64,000 nucleotides of DNA from Epichloe hybrida (lineage: Eukaryota; Ascomycota; Sordariomycetes; Hypocreales; Clavicipitaceae): positions 1,054,001 through 1,118,000 of the forward strand of contig JAFEKR010000002.1 in the NCBI GenBank assembly GCA_019022495.1, given 5' to 3'. Below are positions 11,963 to 22,242 of this stretch, in pieces. Positions within the stretch are counted from its first letter, which is position 1; each line of letters opens with the position of its first letter. Under the pieces are notes generated by a model. It saw nothing but the letters and a program-made list of their open reading frames with translations, was not told where the DNA came from and made no database searches. Both the position numbers and the translations under genes were made by a program.

Positions 11963-13396
11963 ATGCAACTTCATCATGACGACCGTGTTGTCAACTTAAA
12001 CGACTGCACAACCGCGATGGCAAACACGGTGAAGAGGCCGATCAATCTACTTCTCGGATGGCCCTCTGCTTCACTCTATCCTTCGACTCAATTGCTGCAA
12101 GGCGCATCGACAATAGTGCACTCTGAGACAAAGTCTGTAGAGGCACTTGTCTACGGACCTGACAAGGGCTACGCGCCGTTGCGAGCCAGAATTGCAACAT
12201 GGCTGAGTCACGTCTTCAGCCCAGGAGAGGATGAGCCCGTCTCTGCAGACCGCATCTGCATTTCGAATGGCGCATCGGCCAATTTGGGGAACATATTGAC
12301 CAAGTTCACAGAACCAGGGTACACGAGGGCAATATGGATGGTCGAACCCTGCTACTTCTTGGCATGTCCCATTTTCACAGACTCGGGTTTCCAAGGCCGG
12401 CTGCGAGGAGTTCCGGAAGACGAGGAAGGGCTGGACATTGAGTTTCTACGCTCGGCTCTGGAGAAGATGGAAGCAGGGCAGCATCCAGACGCGCCCACGC
12501 TCAAGACGCATCAGCGGTACCCCAAGCTCTACAAACACGTCGTTTATGCCGTGCCATCATTTTCCAACCCAAGTGGCAAGACAATGTCGTTGCGAAGGAG
12601 GCAGGAACTCGTGCGTCTTGCCAGAGAATATGATGCATTGATCGTGACGGACGATGTGTATGACGTCCTTCGCTGGCCCAAGTCCCCCAGTGCGAAAGTG
12701 TCTAAACTTGGACCTATTCCGCCTAGAATCGTCGACGTCGATCGCTTGCTCGACGGTGGCCCCAAAGACGACTGGGGCAATTCCGTCAGCAACGGCTCCT
12801 TCTCCAAGCTGATTGCGCCTGGCGTCAGGACAGGCTGGGCTGAGGGGACTCAATCGTTTGCGTTGGCCCTGTCTACGGTTGGCGCAACACGTTCTGGTGG
12901 CAGTCCCTCGCATTTCACCGCCAGTTTCATCGACGAGATGATGGCGTCGGGCGACTTCCAGACGCATCTTCATGACAAGATCATCCCGGCCTATCGGTCT
13001 CGGTACAACGCGATGCACGAGGCTATCGAGAAGTACCTCATTCCATCGGGCTTCGGGGTATCAACGGGACTACCGTACGAGACCACGCATGAAGGCGGAA
13101 CCAGTAGTCGCCAATCTTATGCTGTGGCTGCGGGGGGCTACTTTGCCTATTTGATGATTCCTCCCGACCTGCCACTTTCGGCGACTGAGTTGGCAGATTT
13201 GGCACTCGAGAAATACAACTTGAAGGTCGCCATTGGCACCAACATGGTCGTAGAGGGTGATGAGGGGAGCATAGACAGGGCTAATAAAGGCTACGGTAAT
13301 GGTATTAGGCTATGCTGGGCATGGCACACATGTGACGAAATTGTTGAGGGGATAGAAAGACTCGAGGAGCTTGTGCGTGAAGTGAAGCGCGTGTAG
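11963..13396 (+). CDS. PLP-dependent class I/II aminotransferase, YER152C-like
   Basis: Single-exon gene of 477 codons for a fold-type I aminotransferase of the aminoadipate/kynurenine group, close to yeast YER152C. Early in the chain, INLLLGWPS matches the usual start of the family. YGPDKGYAPLRARIA is the substrate-loop region, YAVPSFSNPSGKTMSL the NP(S/T)G segment, and IVTDDVYDVL the PLP-contacting Asp/Tyr. SFSKLIAPGVRTGW carries the Schiff-base lysine near residue 282. Homologues usually begin just before INLL, so the second Met (12,017) is a likely alternative start. The protein is probably cytosolic and its substrate cannot be told. It borders the RIP block on one side and is tail-to-tail with the amidotransferase gene, 233 bp away. 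Confidence 0.88.
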   Translation: MQLHHDDRVVNLNDCTTAMANTVKRPINLLLGWPSASLYPSTQLLQGASTIVHSETKSVEALVYGPDKGYAPLRARIATWLSHVFSPGEDEPVSADRICISNGASANLGNILTKFTEPGYTRAIWMVEPCYFLACPIFTDSGFQGRLRGVPEDEEGLDIEFLRSALEKMEAGQHPDAPTLKTHQRYPKLYKHVVYAVPSFSNPSGKTMSLRRRQELVRLAREYDALIVTDDVYDVLRWPKSPSAKVSKLGPIPPRIVDVDRLLDGGPKDDWGNSVSNGSFSKLIAPGVRTGWAEGTQSFALALSTVGATRSGGSPSHFTASFIDEMMASGDFQTHLHDKIIPAYRSRYNAMHEAIEKYLIPSGFGVSTGLPYETTHEGGTSSRQSYAVAAGGYFAYLMIPPDLPLSATELADLALEKYNLKVAIGTNMVVEGDEGSIDRANKGYGNGIRLCWAWHTCDEIVEGIERLEELVREVKRV

Positions 13397-13629
13397 CTAA
13401 TCACAGGTAGCGGAATTTCGAACTCGGTCTGAAAACTATGGGCAGACTGCGAGATGCCGTCTGGCGCCGCTTCTATCCACGACTGATGTATATACGTCGT
13501 ACTTTTTCGACGCTTGATGAAACTGAAAAGACAAAAAAAACTTGACGACATATTTACTGGGACTACGCACATCATTCATATCATCTCAGATCTAAATTTG
13601 CATACGCCGGGGAGCAATACAGAAACAGC

Positions 13630-14478
13630 TCAAGGCGGCGTAATCAGTCCATCCCCGTGCAAGTCGCGCGCTTCCCCCTCCATCAAGAACCTCACCAACA
13701 TATCTGCACCTTCTTCGGCGTCATCATCCCTGTCCATGGCCTTCAGCCCGCGGTCCAAGACGTCGGGATCCCAACGGGCACCAAAGACCTTGAGAGTCTC
13801 CGAATTGATGAACCGGTCAAATTCGAAATGTCCCTGATAGGTAAGCACGCGGCCATGCTGATAGATCCCTTGACTCGAGCACTCCTCTGTCTGGCCTATC
13901 GTAATCCATGTGGGCGGAAGCGCCGTGTTGTCCGGAATCCTAACGTGGTCGGCATGAATAAATTGAAGCCGCAAGGTTTTCGGGCCCGACAACCTGGCGC
14001 TCTCAACACTATCAGGGGTGAGCGGGCGGCAGCCGAATGCCGCGTCGTTTCCGAGAGAGTTTACAAATTCCTCACTGAGCTGGATCTTGTGTACGCCCAG
14101 TTCCCATCCCGTTGGGTTCTTCTCCACAACGACTCCGTATTTTCGCAATATGCTCTGACACACGATCTGATGACCAAAGCAGCTGCCGAAGATCTTCACC
14201 CTCGGACAGTTCGCAAACACGCTCATGATGTATTCATCGAGCTTGTGAATCCACTCCTCGTCGTAGTATGAAGACGCTGCTGAGCTGCTGATGATCAACG
14301 CGCTGAAGTCGGATGCCGAGCGGGGATATTCTCCGCGAACGACATCAAAGTTCTCTGACTCGATGATGAGATTGGTGCTCGTTCGCTTCGCTGCCGACAC
14401 TAAGAGATTGTGGAAGACATTTCCGTATGATCCTAGTTTTGCAGCAACGTTGGGTACGGGCTTGTCTGCATCCAGCAT
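13630..14478 (-). CDS. Class I glutamine amidotransferase domain protein
   Basis: 282 residues, one exon. A GATase1-like fold is shown by the nucleophile elbow KIFGSCFGHQ (Cys100) and the downstream QGHFEFD, giving the His217/Glu219 pair of the Cys-His-Glu triad. The family includes yeast YLR126C and free-standing fungal GATase-like proteins, some of which act as gamma-glutamyl peptidases. No synthase partner domain is fused. The start Met lies one or two residues inside the expected N-terminus: an ATA codon stands where related proteins have MRIA. A TGA closes the frame just upstream, so 14,478 is the only ATG available without another exon. Catalytic residues look intact. Confidence 0.85.
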   Translation of the reverse strand: MLDADKPVPNVAAKLGSYGNVFHNLLVSAAKRTSTNLIIESENFDVVRGEYPRSASDFSALIISSSAASSYYDEEWIHKLDEYIMSVFANCPRVKIFGSCFGHQIVCQSILRKYGVVVEKNPTGWELGVHKIQLSEEFVNSLGNDAAFGCRPLTPDSVESARLSGPKTLRLQFIHADHVRIPDNTALPPTWITIGQTEECSSQGIYQHGRVLTYQGHFEFDRFINSETLKVFGARWDPDVLDRGLKAMDRDDDAEEGADMLVRFLMEGEARDLHGDGLITPP

Positions 14479-15434
14479 GGCGATGCGTATTGTGAGAGGT
14501 CATGTAGTCGCCAATTTTTTTTTTTTTGGCTTAATAACTCGATCAATAATGAAACCCGAAAATGAGGGTTCAAGCTGATTGAATCACTTTTTTTTCTCAT
14601 GAGGATTCAGTCAGGGCAATGTCCTTGAAGGTTCCTGCGATCGTGGTCGTAGATGTAGTCAACGCTCGGCCCATTTCCCGGACTCGCTGAAACAAGAGGT
14701 GGGCACTGGGGAGCTTCATTTTTTAAGAACTTATCGTCAAGACTTTGATCTTCCATGTGGACGAGTCGGAGTTCAACGGAGTTCAACGGGCCCAGTCTAC
14801 GTACTGATAACGCAAGGCTCCATTTGGCGGCAAAAGGGGGCGCGGGATGCAAGGGGATGCAACTCTGATGGCGAGAGAATGGCAAACGCCACAGCCTCTC
14901 AAGTTCTTAGCTAGCTCTCAATCAAGACATATCATCTACAACTGTGTTTTATCTTAACTCTGGAGTCGGATAGCCATGGCCCAACAACCACCTCAACGCA
15001 TATTGGACTCTCGTGATGGTTTCTAAAAGATTGTGCTTGTGGGTCTCATGGCGTTCCCTCATGTGGATCGATTACACGGCTTCCACGGCGTGCATACGTA
15101 TTACAGTATGGATGGGCACCGAGTTAGAAATGAGGAAGGTGCGATCGAACGAAATTCACAGAATCAATCACAAACGGAACTCGTCAGGCTGCAAGGCAAA
15201 CGAAAGAATGCCCCACTACAAATGGCAAAGAAATTCAAAACATGAGCCACGTTGATTTCTTCCTCTACCGCTGTTTGAAGTGTTTCTTTCCTCGCTCTTG
15301 CGTCTTGACTATACAGTTCCGCACGTGTATTTTCAGATTCCACTTACGAGATCCTCAAGACAGAGAGTCATAATCTTCTTTCAAAACAGGCACGAAACTT
15401 TCTCATCACGCACTGGTATACTATCAGACGTCCA
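14479..15434. other. Intergenic, divergent promoter region
   Basis: It lies between the divergent amidotransferase and SET genes. Short open frames (for example 15,013-15,255) have no recognisable protein features. Poly-T runs occur at 14,514-14,526 and near 14,590. Nothing else was seen. Confidence 0.6.
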
Positions 15435-17873
15435 ATGAGCCCAAGGCTTCCTTCATATAGAATGGACATTCGGGATATAACTGATGAAGATCGTGATTTT
15501 ACTCTGAAGCAAGTTCAACATGCCACAAGTCGAGCAAATAAAAGGCAAGGCGAAGTCGTTCAAGATCATCCTTCTCCCGAACAGCTGATAGCAAATTTCA
15601 TGGAGAACTTGACCTCGAATCTACCAAGCGTGCAGATATTTCATAGAAACGGCAGAATGATCCTGGCACCGAATCCAACACCCTACGCCCCTTGCCATCG
15701 CTTGCTCCACGAGCTTAAGCCCTTGAAGATAGCACAGTTAAGACTTGAAACACATCATCGTGGAGGAATGGTCGTCGTCCGCGTTCGCACACCACCGAAG
15801 CGCATGGCACTAGCGGTTGTGGCTATTGTAGAAGACGAAGAAGGTACGGCCACAACACTTCAACTTTTTCACCAGCCAGAAGAGCTGGATGTGCCCGCCA
15901 AGGAAATACTACAGCCTGACATGGTTCTGGCCCTGAAGGAACCTTACTTGAAATACTGCACAGAAGGCTCTTATGCGCTGAGAGTCGACCATGTCAGCGA
16001 CGTCACCTGGCTGGAAGGAGCAGAAGAGCATGTTCCAATCCAATGGAGAAGATCGTTGATACTAGAAGACAGCACACGCATTAGGCTGCAAGGCAACGAT
16101 GCAGTTCAAAGCCAGAAATGGGCTGAGGCGGAGCGCCTGTGAGTGTCTATTGCAATGTTGGCTTGCCCATGCCTATTACTTCCAACAAGTTGTCCCGACA
16201 TCTGAATCTCGCTCTGACATCTTCCAACACCTGACAACATACTGATTCCACTTTAGATACACTCGTGCCATCAGAGCCGCTGTATCGCCAGAAGAGCAGC
16301 GGCCAGCGTATCTCAATCGCTCTTTGGCCAATCTCAGACTCGGACGTTTCGAGAAAGCTTTGTCAGATGCAGTACACAGTCGCGAGGCCGGAATGGCATC
16401 TGAGAAGGGCCTCTTTCGCGAAGCTCGAGCACTATACGAGCATCGCCGTTTTGAGCGTTGCATAGAAATTTTGCGACAACTGGTGGAATCGAACCCAGAA
16501 AACACGGATGCAAAGCGGGAGATCGAACGCGTCAAGGCCCGGTTGCGGGAGCAGCAGACAGGAGGATACAATTTCCGTCAGATGTACAAGCAAGCCGAGC
16601 AGACCCCGCCAATTATTGACTGTGCTACATATTCTGCGGTTGTTGAAATCCGCACATCTCCCGGGCGGGGGCGGGGACTTTTCACGACGAAGCCCGTTTC
16701 TGCCGGTCAGCTCCTTTTGTGTGAAAAGGCGTTTGCGTACTTTTACGCCGCTGGCGATTATCCCACAAACCAGACGCCTGTCCTGATCAACGGGAGTACG
16801 AAGCGGATTATTGGGGGTGCTCAAGCCCATATGATTACTCGAGTCGTACAAAAGACATATCACAATCCTGGCACATTAAAGATGTTTGAGGATTTGCATC
16901 GCGGAGGCTACACCACCACAGTTACAAATGCCCTTGCGGCTAGTAGCAGTCCTATAGTCGATTCGTGAGTTTCACGACTCACATCCTTCCAGAGGTATAC
17001 ACCAATGTCCATGGCGATATTTTGCTAACACTACAAAGGTTTCTTGTAGACAAGATTGCAGCTCTCAATGGTTTTGGCGCACCAAGGACCACTTTTGCCT
17101 CAGAGGCAACCGTACTTCACGGTGAACCTCCAGAAGCTGATACATCTTCCGGCGTCTGGCTGTTGGCGTCCTACATCAACCACTCCTGCCTCGCGAATTG
17201 CAAACGTTCCTTTATTGGGGATATGATCATCTTTCGTGCCATGCGAGACATGCAGGCAGGCACGGAGCTCTTCATATCCTACTGTTTCCCAGAACCTCTG
17301 GACTCGTATAAAGAGGTTCAGAAACAGCTCCGGCACTGGGGTTTCACTTGTGATTGCAAGCTTTGTAAAGTTCGGCGAAGTACAAGCACACGGGTTCTAC
17401 AGTTGCGCAGAAAGCTCCTCGATGACTTTGGCAAGATCGTCATGCCCAACCGCACGACTAGAGGCACTTCCGAGTCCATGCAACTGCTGATCGGGCTCGA
17501 GAAGATTTACCCCAAGATACACGGGATCCCTCGGTCGGAACTCTTCGCTCCATATCTTGGGGTTGGCTCATATATTTTCGCCGCCGGCAAGAAAATCGAT
17601 GGTGTCGAGACGCTTGTCAGAGGCCTCGAGGCATTGGATTTCGAGATTACAGCCAACCTGCGGGGTGGGCATGGAAACCCGCCATCGCTTGAAATCCTGC
17701 AATGGGGCCATGTGACCTCTGTTGTGCCCTTGGCCTTTCTCGGTATGAGCGAGGCATACGAAACCTTGGCCCCGGAACTCTGTGCAACAGTCAAGAATTA
17801 CGCCAAGATCGCTTACGCCATAGTCGTGGGCGAAAACGAAACCGTCCTGGATGTATTCCCGAGTCTTGCGTGA
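15435..17873 (+). CDS. TPR and SET domain protein (SMYD-like, no MYND)
   Basis: Three exons, 15,435-16,138, 16,257-16,964 and 17,039-17,873, give 748 residues. The introns (118 and 74 bp) have GTGAGT donors and TAG/AAG acceptors, and both junctions restore a continuous frame. Residues about 215-330 form a TPR-like helical region (YLNRSLANLRLGRFEKAL...). The SET domain starts near residue 364 with PGRGRGLF. It contains YINHSCLANC near 515-525 and ELFISY near 551, then WGFTCDCKLC, the post-SET cysteines. Intact NHSC and ISY motifs suggest an active lysine methyltransferase; the substrate is unknown. A second Met ten codons in (15,462) is an alternative start. No MYND zinc finger was seen, so this is the fungal TPR-SET type rather than a true SMYD. 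Confidence 0.85.
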
Positions 17874-18707
17874 ACGGTAGATACTGTTGCTCGACAGTCG
17901 AGCTTTTTTGAGAAATGACCCTGGTACAGAGTTATTGCACGTGCCGGGCGCCGGGATACATCGCAACGGGGTCCTTCTGGATCTGCCTCGGATAGCGGGT
18001 GGCGGAAGACAGGTGGACGTCGGAGGTGCCGCCGGCAGGCGTTGTCAGTTGCCGCCGAGGTTAGCGGGGCAAGAAGTGTCAAATCCCGGCCGATAACGAA
18101 TTTTTTTTTTTTCCTTTGGTTGTGTTTTCATTGTGGTTTTATTCCGCGTCGTTTCAGATGAGAAGATTTTGAAACGTGGACATGTGTGCCCGACCATGAG
18201 TATCGCATAGGGGCCGTTTTAGGGGACTATTCAGGTATTGACACTTGCACCTGGTGCCTTTCCGTGTTCGGATTGTATCTGTATTATTAGTACTGTGTAA
18301 GGAAGGAGCTTCAGCTTCGGCCCTGCAGGAGGCTCAAAAGTCCAAAGACAATCCCACACTGCCTGCATACATAACTTATAAGTGGTTGAGCTTGCTTATA
18401 CTTGCTGGCTAATTTCCATGTGACAGACGGTAGGGCAGAGGACGAGGACGGACCACAGGAAGTTGTCCAGGGAAGGGACGGCCCAGGTAGGATGCCCCGC
18501 TGTGGTGTCGTGTGGTGTCGTGTGGTGTCGTGGTGTCGTGTCGACTCGACGTGGCGCCCCAACCGTTGACGACGTTGCTTTTCTTGTCCCGTTGTTGGCC
18601 TCAATTCAAGTTCAAGGCACCACACATCTATTCGCCCAGTCTCCCTTCCCCTCCTCGTAAATTGCGTCGCTTTCTCGTATTCTCGCGCTGTCTTTGCTGC
18701 CAGTTGT
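17874..18707. other. Intergenic with a short minisatellite
   Basis: Holds the SET gene's 3' end and the promoter of the glycerol-3-phosphate dehydrogenase gene. At 18,501-18,540 the unit tgtggtgtcg is repeated three times plus a partial copy. A long minus-strand open frame here (18,311-19,057) has no protein-like features and runs antisense through the GPD exon. Confidence 0.6.
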
Positions 18708-18824
18708 ATGCCGAGGATCCCGCCACTGCGACTCTCCGGCCATCTGAAGCGCTTGCCGTTCCATTCCCTTGCTCCCCTTGCTCCCCTCCAGCCGGTGCGA
18801 TTGTGTTCCGCGACATTCGCAACC

Positions 18825-20219
18825 ATGACGGGCACTGGTCTCCTCGGCGGCCACGAGAAGAAGCACAAGGTCACCATTGTGGGATCTGGCAATTGGTACG
18901 TGACTGCCATCGTCACCTTTCTGGTTTTCTGGTCGGGGTTGGCCAATTGATCAAATCTGTCACGTGGGCCACTGTCTAACTCGGCTTTTTTTCTTTTCTT
19001 CCTGTTTAGGGGTTCTACAATTGCCAAGATCGTCGCCGAAAACACAAAACAGCACAATGACCTCTTTGAAGAAGATGTTCAGATGTGGGTGTACGAGGAA
19101 GACGTCGTGATTGGGAAGGACTCGAAATACTACGATGCGTCTGCAGGCGACAAGCCTCAGAAACTCACCTCTGTCATCAACCACCACCACGAAAACGTCA
19201 AGTACTTGCCGGGCATCACGCTCCCCTCCAACATCATCGCCAATCCCTCCCTCGTCGAAGCCGTCAAAAACTCCTCCATTCTCATCTTCAACCTCCCTCA
19301 CCAGTTCATCGCGAATGTCTGCAAGCAAATCGGTGGCCATATTCTGCCATTTGCACGTGGCATCAGCTGCATCAAGGGCGTCAACGTCACCGACGATGGC
19401 GTCAGCTTGTTCAGTGAGTGGATTGGCGACGGCCTGAATATCTACTGTGGTGCCCTGAGTGGCGCCAATATTGCCAGCGAAATCGCTGCTGAGAAGTGGT
19501 CAGAGACCACCATTGCCTACGACCCTCCTCCCATGGACAATAGCAGAAACCCTTCGCCGCGCGATGGCAGCCCTAACCCAGGCATTACCGTGACTGATTT
19601 GCAGGCCCTTTCGCACAAAGACTGCCGAGGCCGAACATCCGAAACCAAGCTCACTGCGCTCCCCGCCGAATATCCCCCTCTCGACCATGACTGCTTCCGC
19701 GCGCTCTTCCACCGTCATTATTTCCACGTTCAGATGGTCTCTGACGTCGCCGGTGTCTCCCTGGGTGGAGCCCTGAAGAACATCGTGGCTTTGGCTGCAG
19801 GCTTCGTCGACGGCCGAGGCTGGGGTGACAACGCCAAGGCCGCCATCATGCGCATTGGTCTCATGGAAATGGTCAAATTCGGAAAGGAGTTTTTTGGCGA
19901 GACAGTCCAGAGCCAGACTTTCACAGAGACCTCAGCTGGTGTCGCCGACTTGATCACATCATCCTCGGGCGGACGAAACTTCCGATGCGCGAAGAAGGCT
20001 GTTGAGCAAGGCATCTCAGTCGACGAGGTGGAACAGAAAGAATTGAACGGCCAGAAACTGCAGGGGACAACGACGGCTTTTGAGGTGAACAGCTTCTTGA
20101 AGGCTCGTGGGTTGGAGAAAGAATACCCGCTATTCACCGCGGTGAATGACATCTTGCTTGGCAACAAGGACGTTAATGATATCCCCAACTTGGTGGCAAC
20201 AGTAACGGATGGTGCGTGA
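18825..20219 (+). CDS. GPD1: NAD-dependent glycerol-3-phosphate dehydrogenase
   Basis: Reduces dihydroxyacetone phosphate to glycerol-3-phosphate with NADH, feeding glycerol for osmoadaptation and lipid synthesis. Exons 18,825-18,895 and 19,010-20,219 give 426 residues. The 114-bp intron splits Trp24 within the nucleotide-binding motif [15 protein letters not shown]. Further marks are NLPHQFI, the RGISCIKG block, [13 protein letters not shown] with the catalytic lysine, and [10 protein letters not shown]. An insert of about 65 residues after IAYDPPP is unlike yeast GPD1 but common, as I recall, in mould orthologues. An in-frame ATG at 18,708 would add 39 basic, presequence-like residues (see findings). 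An extra 3' intron (GTGCGT at about 20,212 to CAG at about 20,305) is possible and would change only the last residues. Confidence 0.92.
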
Positions 20220-20652
20220 AAGATGATTTCGCTATTTTGACTTTTTTTGACTTTGTTGACTTGTTTGGGAAAACGGTTTGCTCTTGATTCTGATATCCAT
20301 GCACAGCTCGAAAGGAGCTGAGACCATCCCTTTAACACAACACGCAGGTAAAGTTGACGGAGACGCCAGACCAATCATGTGTCATGTGAGGTAGCGAGAC
20401 CTTGTGTTGCGGGCACGGCATAGAGTGGACGGTTTTTGTCAGGGCAATCTCTTACCTCGGCGTTTTTTTTTTTGGATCATATCTGTTAAAACGGCGCACA
20501 CTAGTATTCTTATATACTGCGTCTACTGCATAGAGCTATAACATCTTGCGTCCCTCCACCGGGCAGTTTCCCTTCGTGCTGTGTAGTGTAGGGCTGGGCA
20601 AGTATCGAGGATGTTCCAGGAATTAAGGTCTGTGCTGCTCGATGGTCGCTGA

Positions 20653-20952
20653 GTGATGAGGATGAGAGTGCCTGCTCCCAAAGTTCATGACGTTGCGCTT
20701 GAACACCCAGACAATCCCATCGGTGTTAGCTACGTTCTTATGGAAAAGTTGCCGGGCAAATCTGTACGACGGTCTGTCGCGACAGCGGAACCGAGAAGAA
20801 AGGGCATGCAACAGCTCGCGGATACGTCTATCGGGCTTCACAAATGCCCCTTTCACAAACTCGGCTCCCTTGATAGCCCCGGCGGACTCCACATCGGCAC
20901 ATTCGCTCGTGCCAGTGAAGATCAATCCTCTATAAATAGGTACGTCACTTAA
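20653..20952 (+). pseudogene. Fragment of an aminoglycoside-phosphotransferase-like (APH) gene
   Basis: An open stretch of about 100 codons reads like the N-lobe of the fungal APH/choline-kinase-like family: PAPKVHDVAL, then GVSYVLMEKLPGKSV (the LMExxxG hinge), then IGLHKCPFHKLGSLDSPGG. The family normally spans 300-500 residues with HGD and DxE catalytic motifs. None of these follow, and the frame closes at 20,952. No start or exon context supports a working gene. It is probably a remnant in the intergenic region. Confidence 0.5.
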
Positions 20953-22242
20953 TAGCAATAGAAGAGAAGAAGCAGTCGGGCAGCATTCTCGACAATGAGT
21001 ACAGTCTACTTCGCGAACTTGATCGCATTGTTGCCAACAAGTCGTCTTTTGTATGGTTCTATGCTTTGCACTAGCAAGCAGAGGGTCAAATCATTACTCC
21101 GCACTGCAAGCGTAATCAATATTCCTTGGCGCTGATTGAAACAGTGCTTTCTTTTTTCCAACCACATCAACGCATAGGTAAGCTTGAAAGTGGTCTCTAG
21201 TCGCAATTGAGCGGTCAAGGCCTCAACTTGGTGACCAACTGGCCGCGCCTAGAAGTCATGATGACGTCGACGGTTCGCCCCGCCGCAGCCATCGGGCAGT
21301 TCGCTTCTTAGCGCACTGGAAGGGGAGGCTCGGTAGGTGTTAAAAACTAGAAAGAGGGGGCAATTCAGAAGCCATCCAGGGGTGAATTCAGAATTCAAGA
21401 TTCAAAACTCAAGGATGAGGATGGGGGTCGGAAAGTTGAAACCGTGCGTGTGCTCGAAGGCTGCGGACCAAACTCGGCCACATGGGAAATCGACTATTGG
21501 ATTGGCCATGACTTGGATAAGACGGCAAAAAGCTCTGCCAAGAAGCAAAGGTGCTTAGCCTTCTTCGTGCTCTCTTCGTGGCATCCGTGATCGTATGTAT
21601 GCTCGTAGCCGTCTCGTGCATTGAATTGGAGCACTATCGTTCGTTCGTCTGCGTACACACGATGTAATATACCGATTTGGTACTTCCTCATCAGGAAGCT
21701 TCGCACACGTCCGATGGCTTTTGTCGGGCAGATCTGGGCGCACAAGAACAAACAAAGCGGTGAAGTTGGCGGAAGCGAATCTCGAGCTTGGACGGACTAA
21801 TGACTGGACTCAGCGGAGGCACCGGACGACTCGGTCGTTCCTGCCCGTTGGTGGTCGTTGGTGGTCGTTGGTGGTCGTTGGTGGTCGCCCATAGTAAGCC
21901 CATCGAGATCTCACCACCTCGGCAGCTCTGCTGACCCTCTCCGTCTTCTACTTCTAGCCTGTTTATGCTCCTTCCTCTTTTTGAGCCCGGCCCTATCGAT
22001 CCCGATGTCAGCGTTTGGCTCGTGATTTCTGCCGTCTTGCTGTTCAGCAGGTCAATCCACTGAAATCGATTGACCGACTCGAGAAGTCGACAGTTTGGAG
22101 CTGGTCTGATCCTGGAGCTCCTGTGGATCCCGAACCGATTTTTGCCTGTATTAGCAGCAGCAGCACAGCTTTGTCGCTGACGTCGTCTTTGTGTCTTTGG
22201 TGCGCGGGGCAGCAAAAGCCCGGTCCTCCTCTCTTTCACATC
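20953..22242. other. Intergenic, promoter of the debranching enzyme gene
   Basis: No gene was seen apart from the APH remnant just upstream. At 21,847-21,887 the unit gttggtggtc is repeated four times. A polypyrimidine-rich stretch (about 21,910-21,990) precedes the debranching enzyme. The interval 20,220-20,652 holds the end of the GPD transcript and a poly-T run near 20,464. Confidence 0.55.

Noticed and set aside
18311..19057. Minus-strand open frame of 248 codons
   Set aside because: It runs antisense through the GPD first exon and intron, has low-complexity Arg/Ser content and no domain.
22015..22242. Longer N-terminus for the debranching enzyme
   Set aside because: The frame is open upstream, but the first codon is TTG; the first ATG, with the family-like start, is 22,243.
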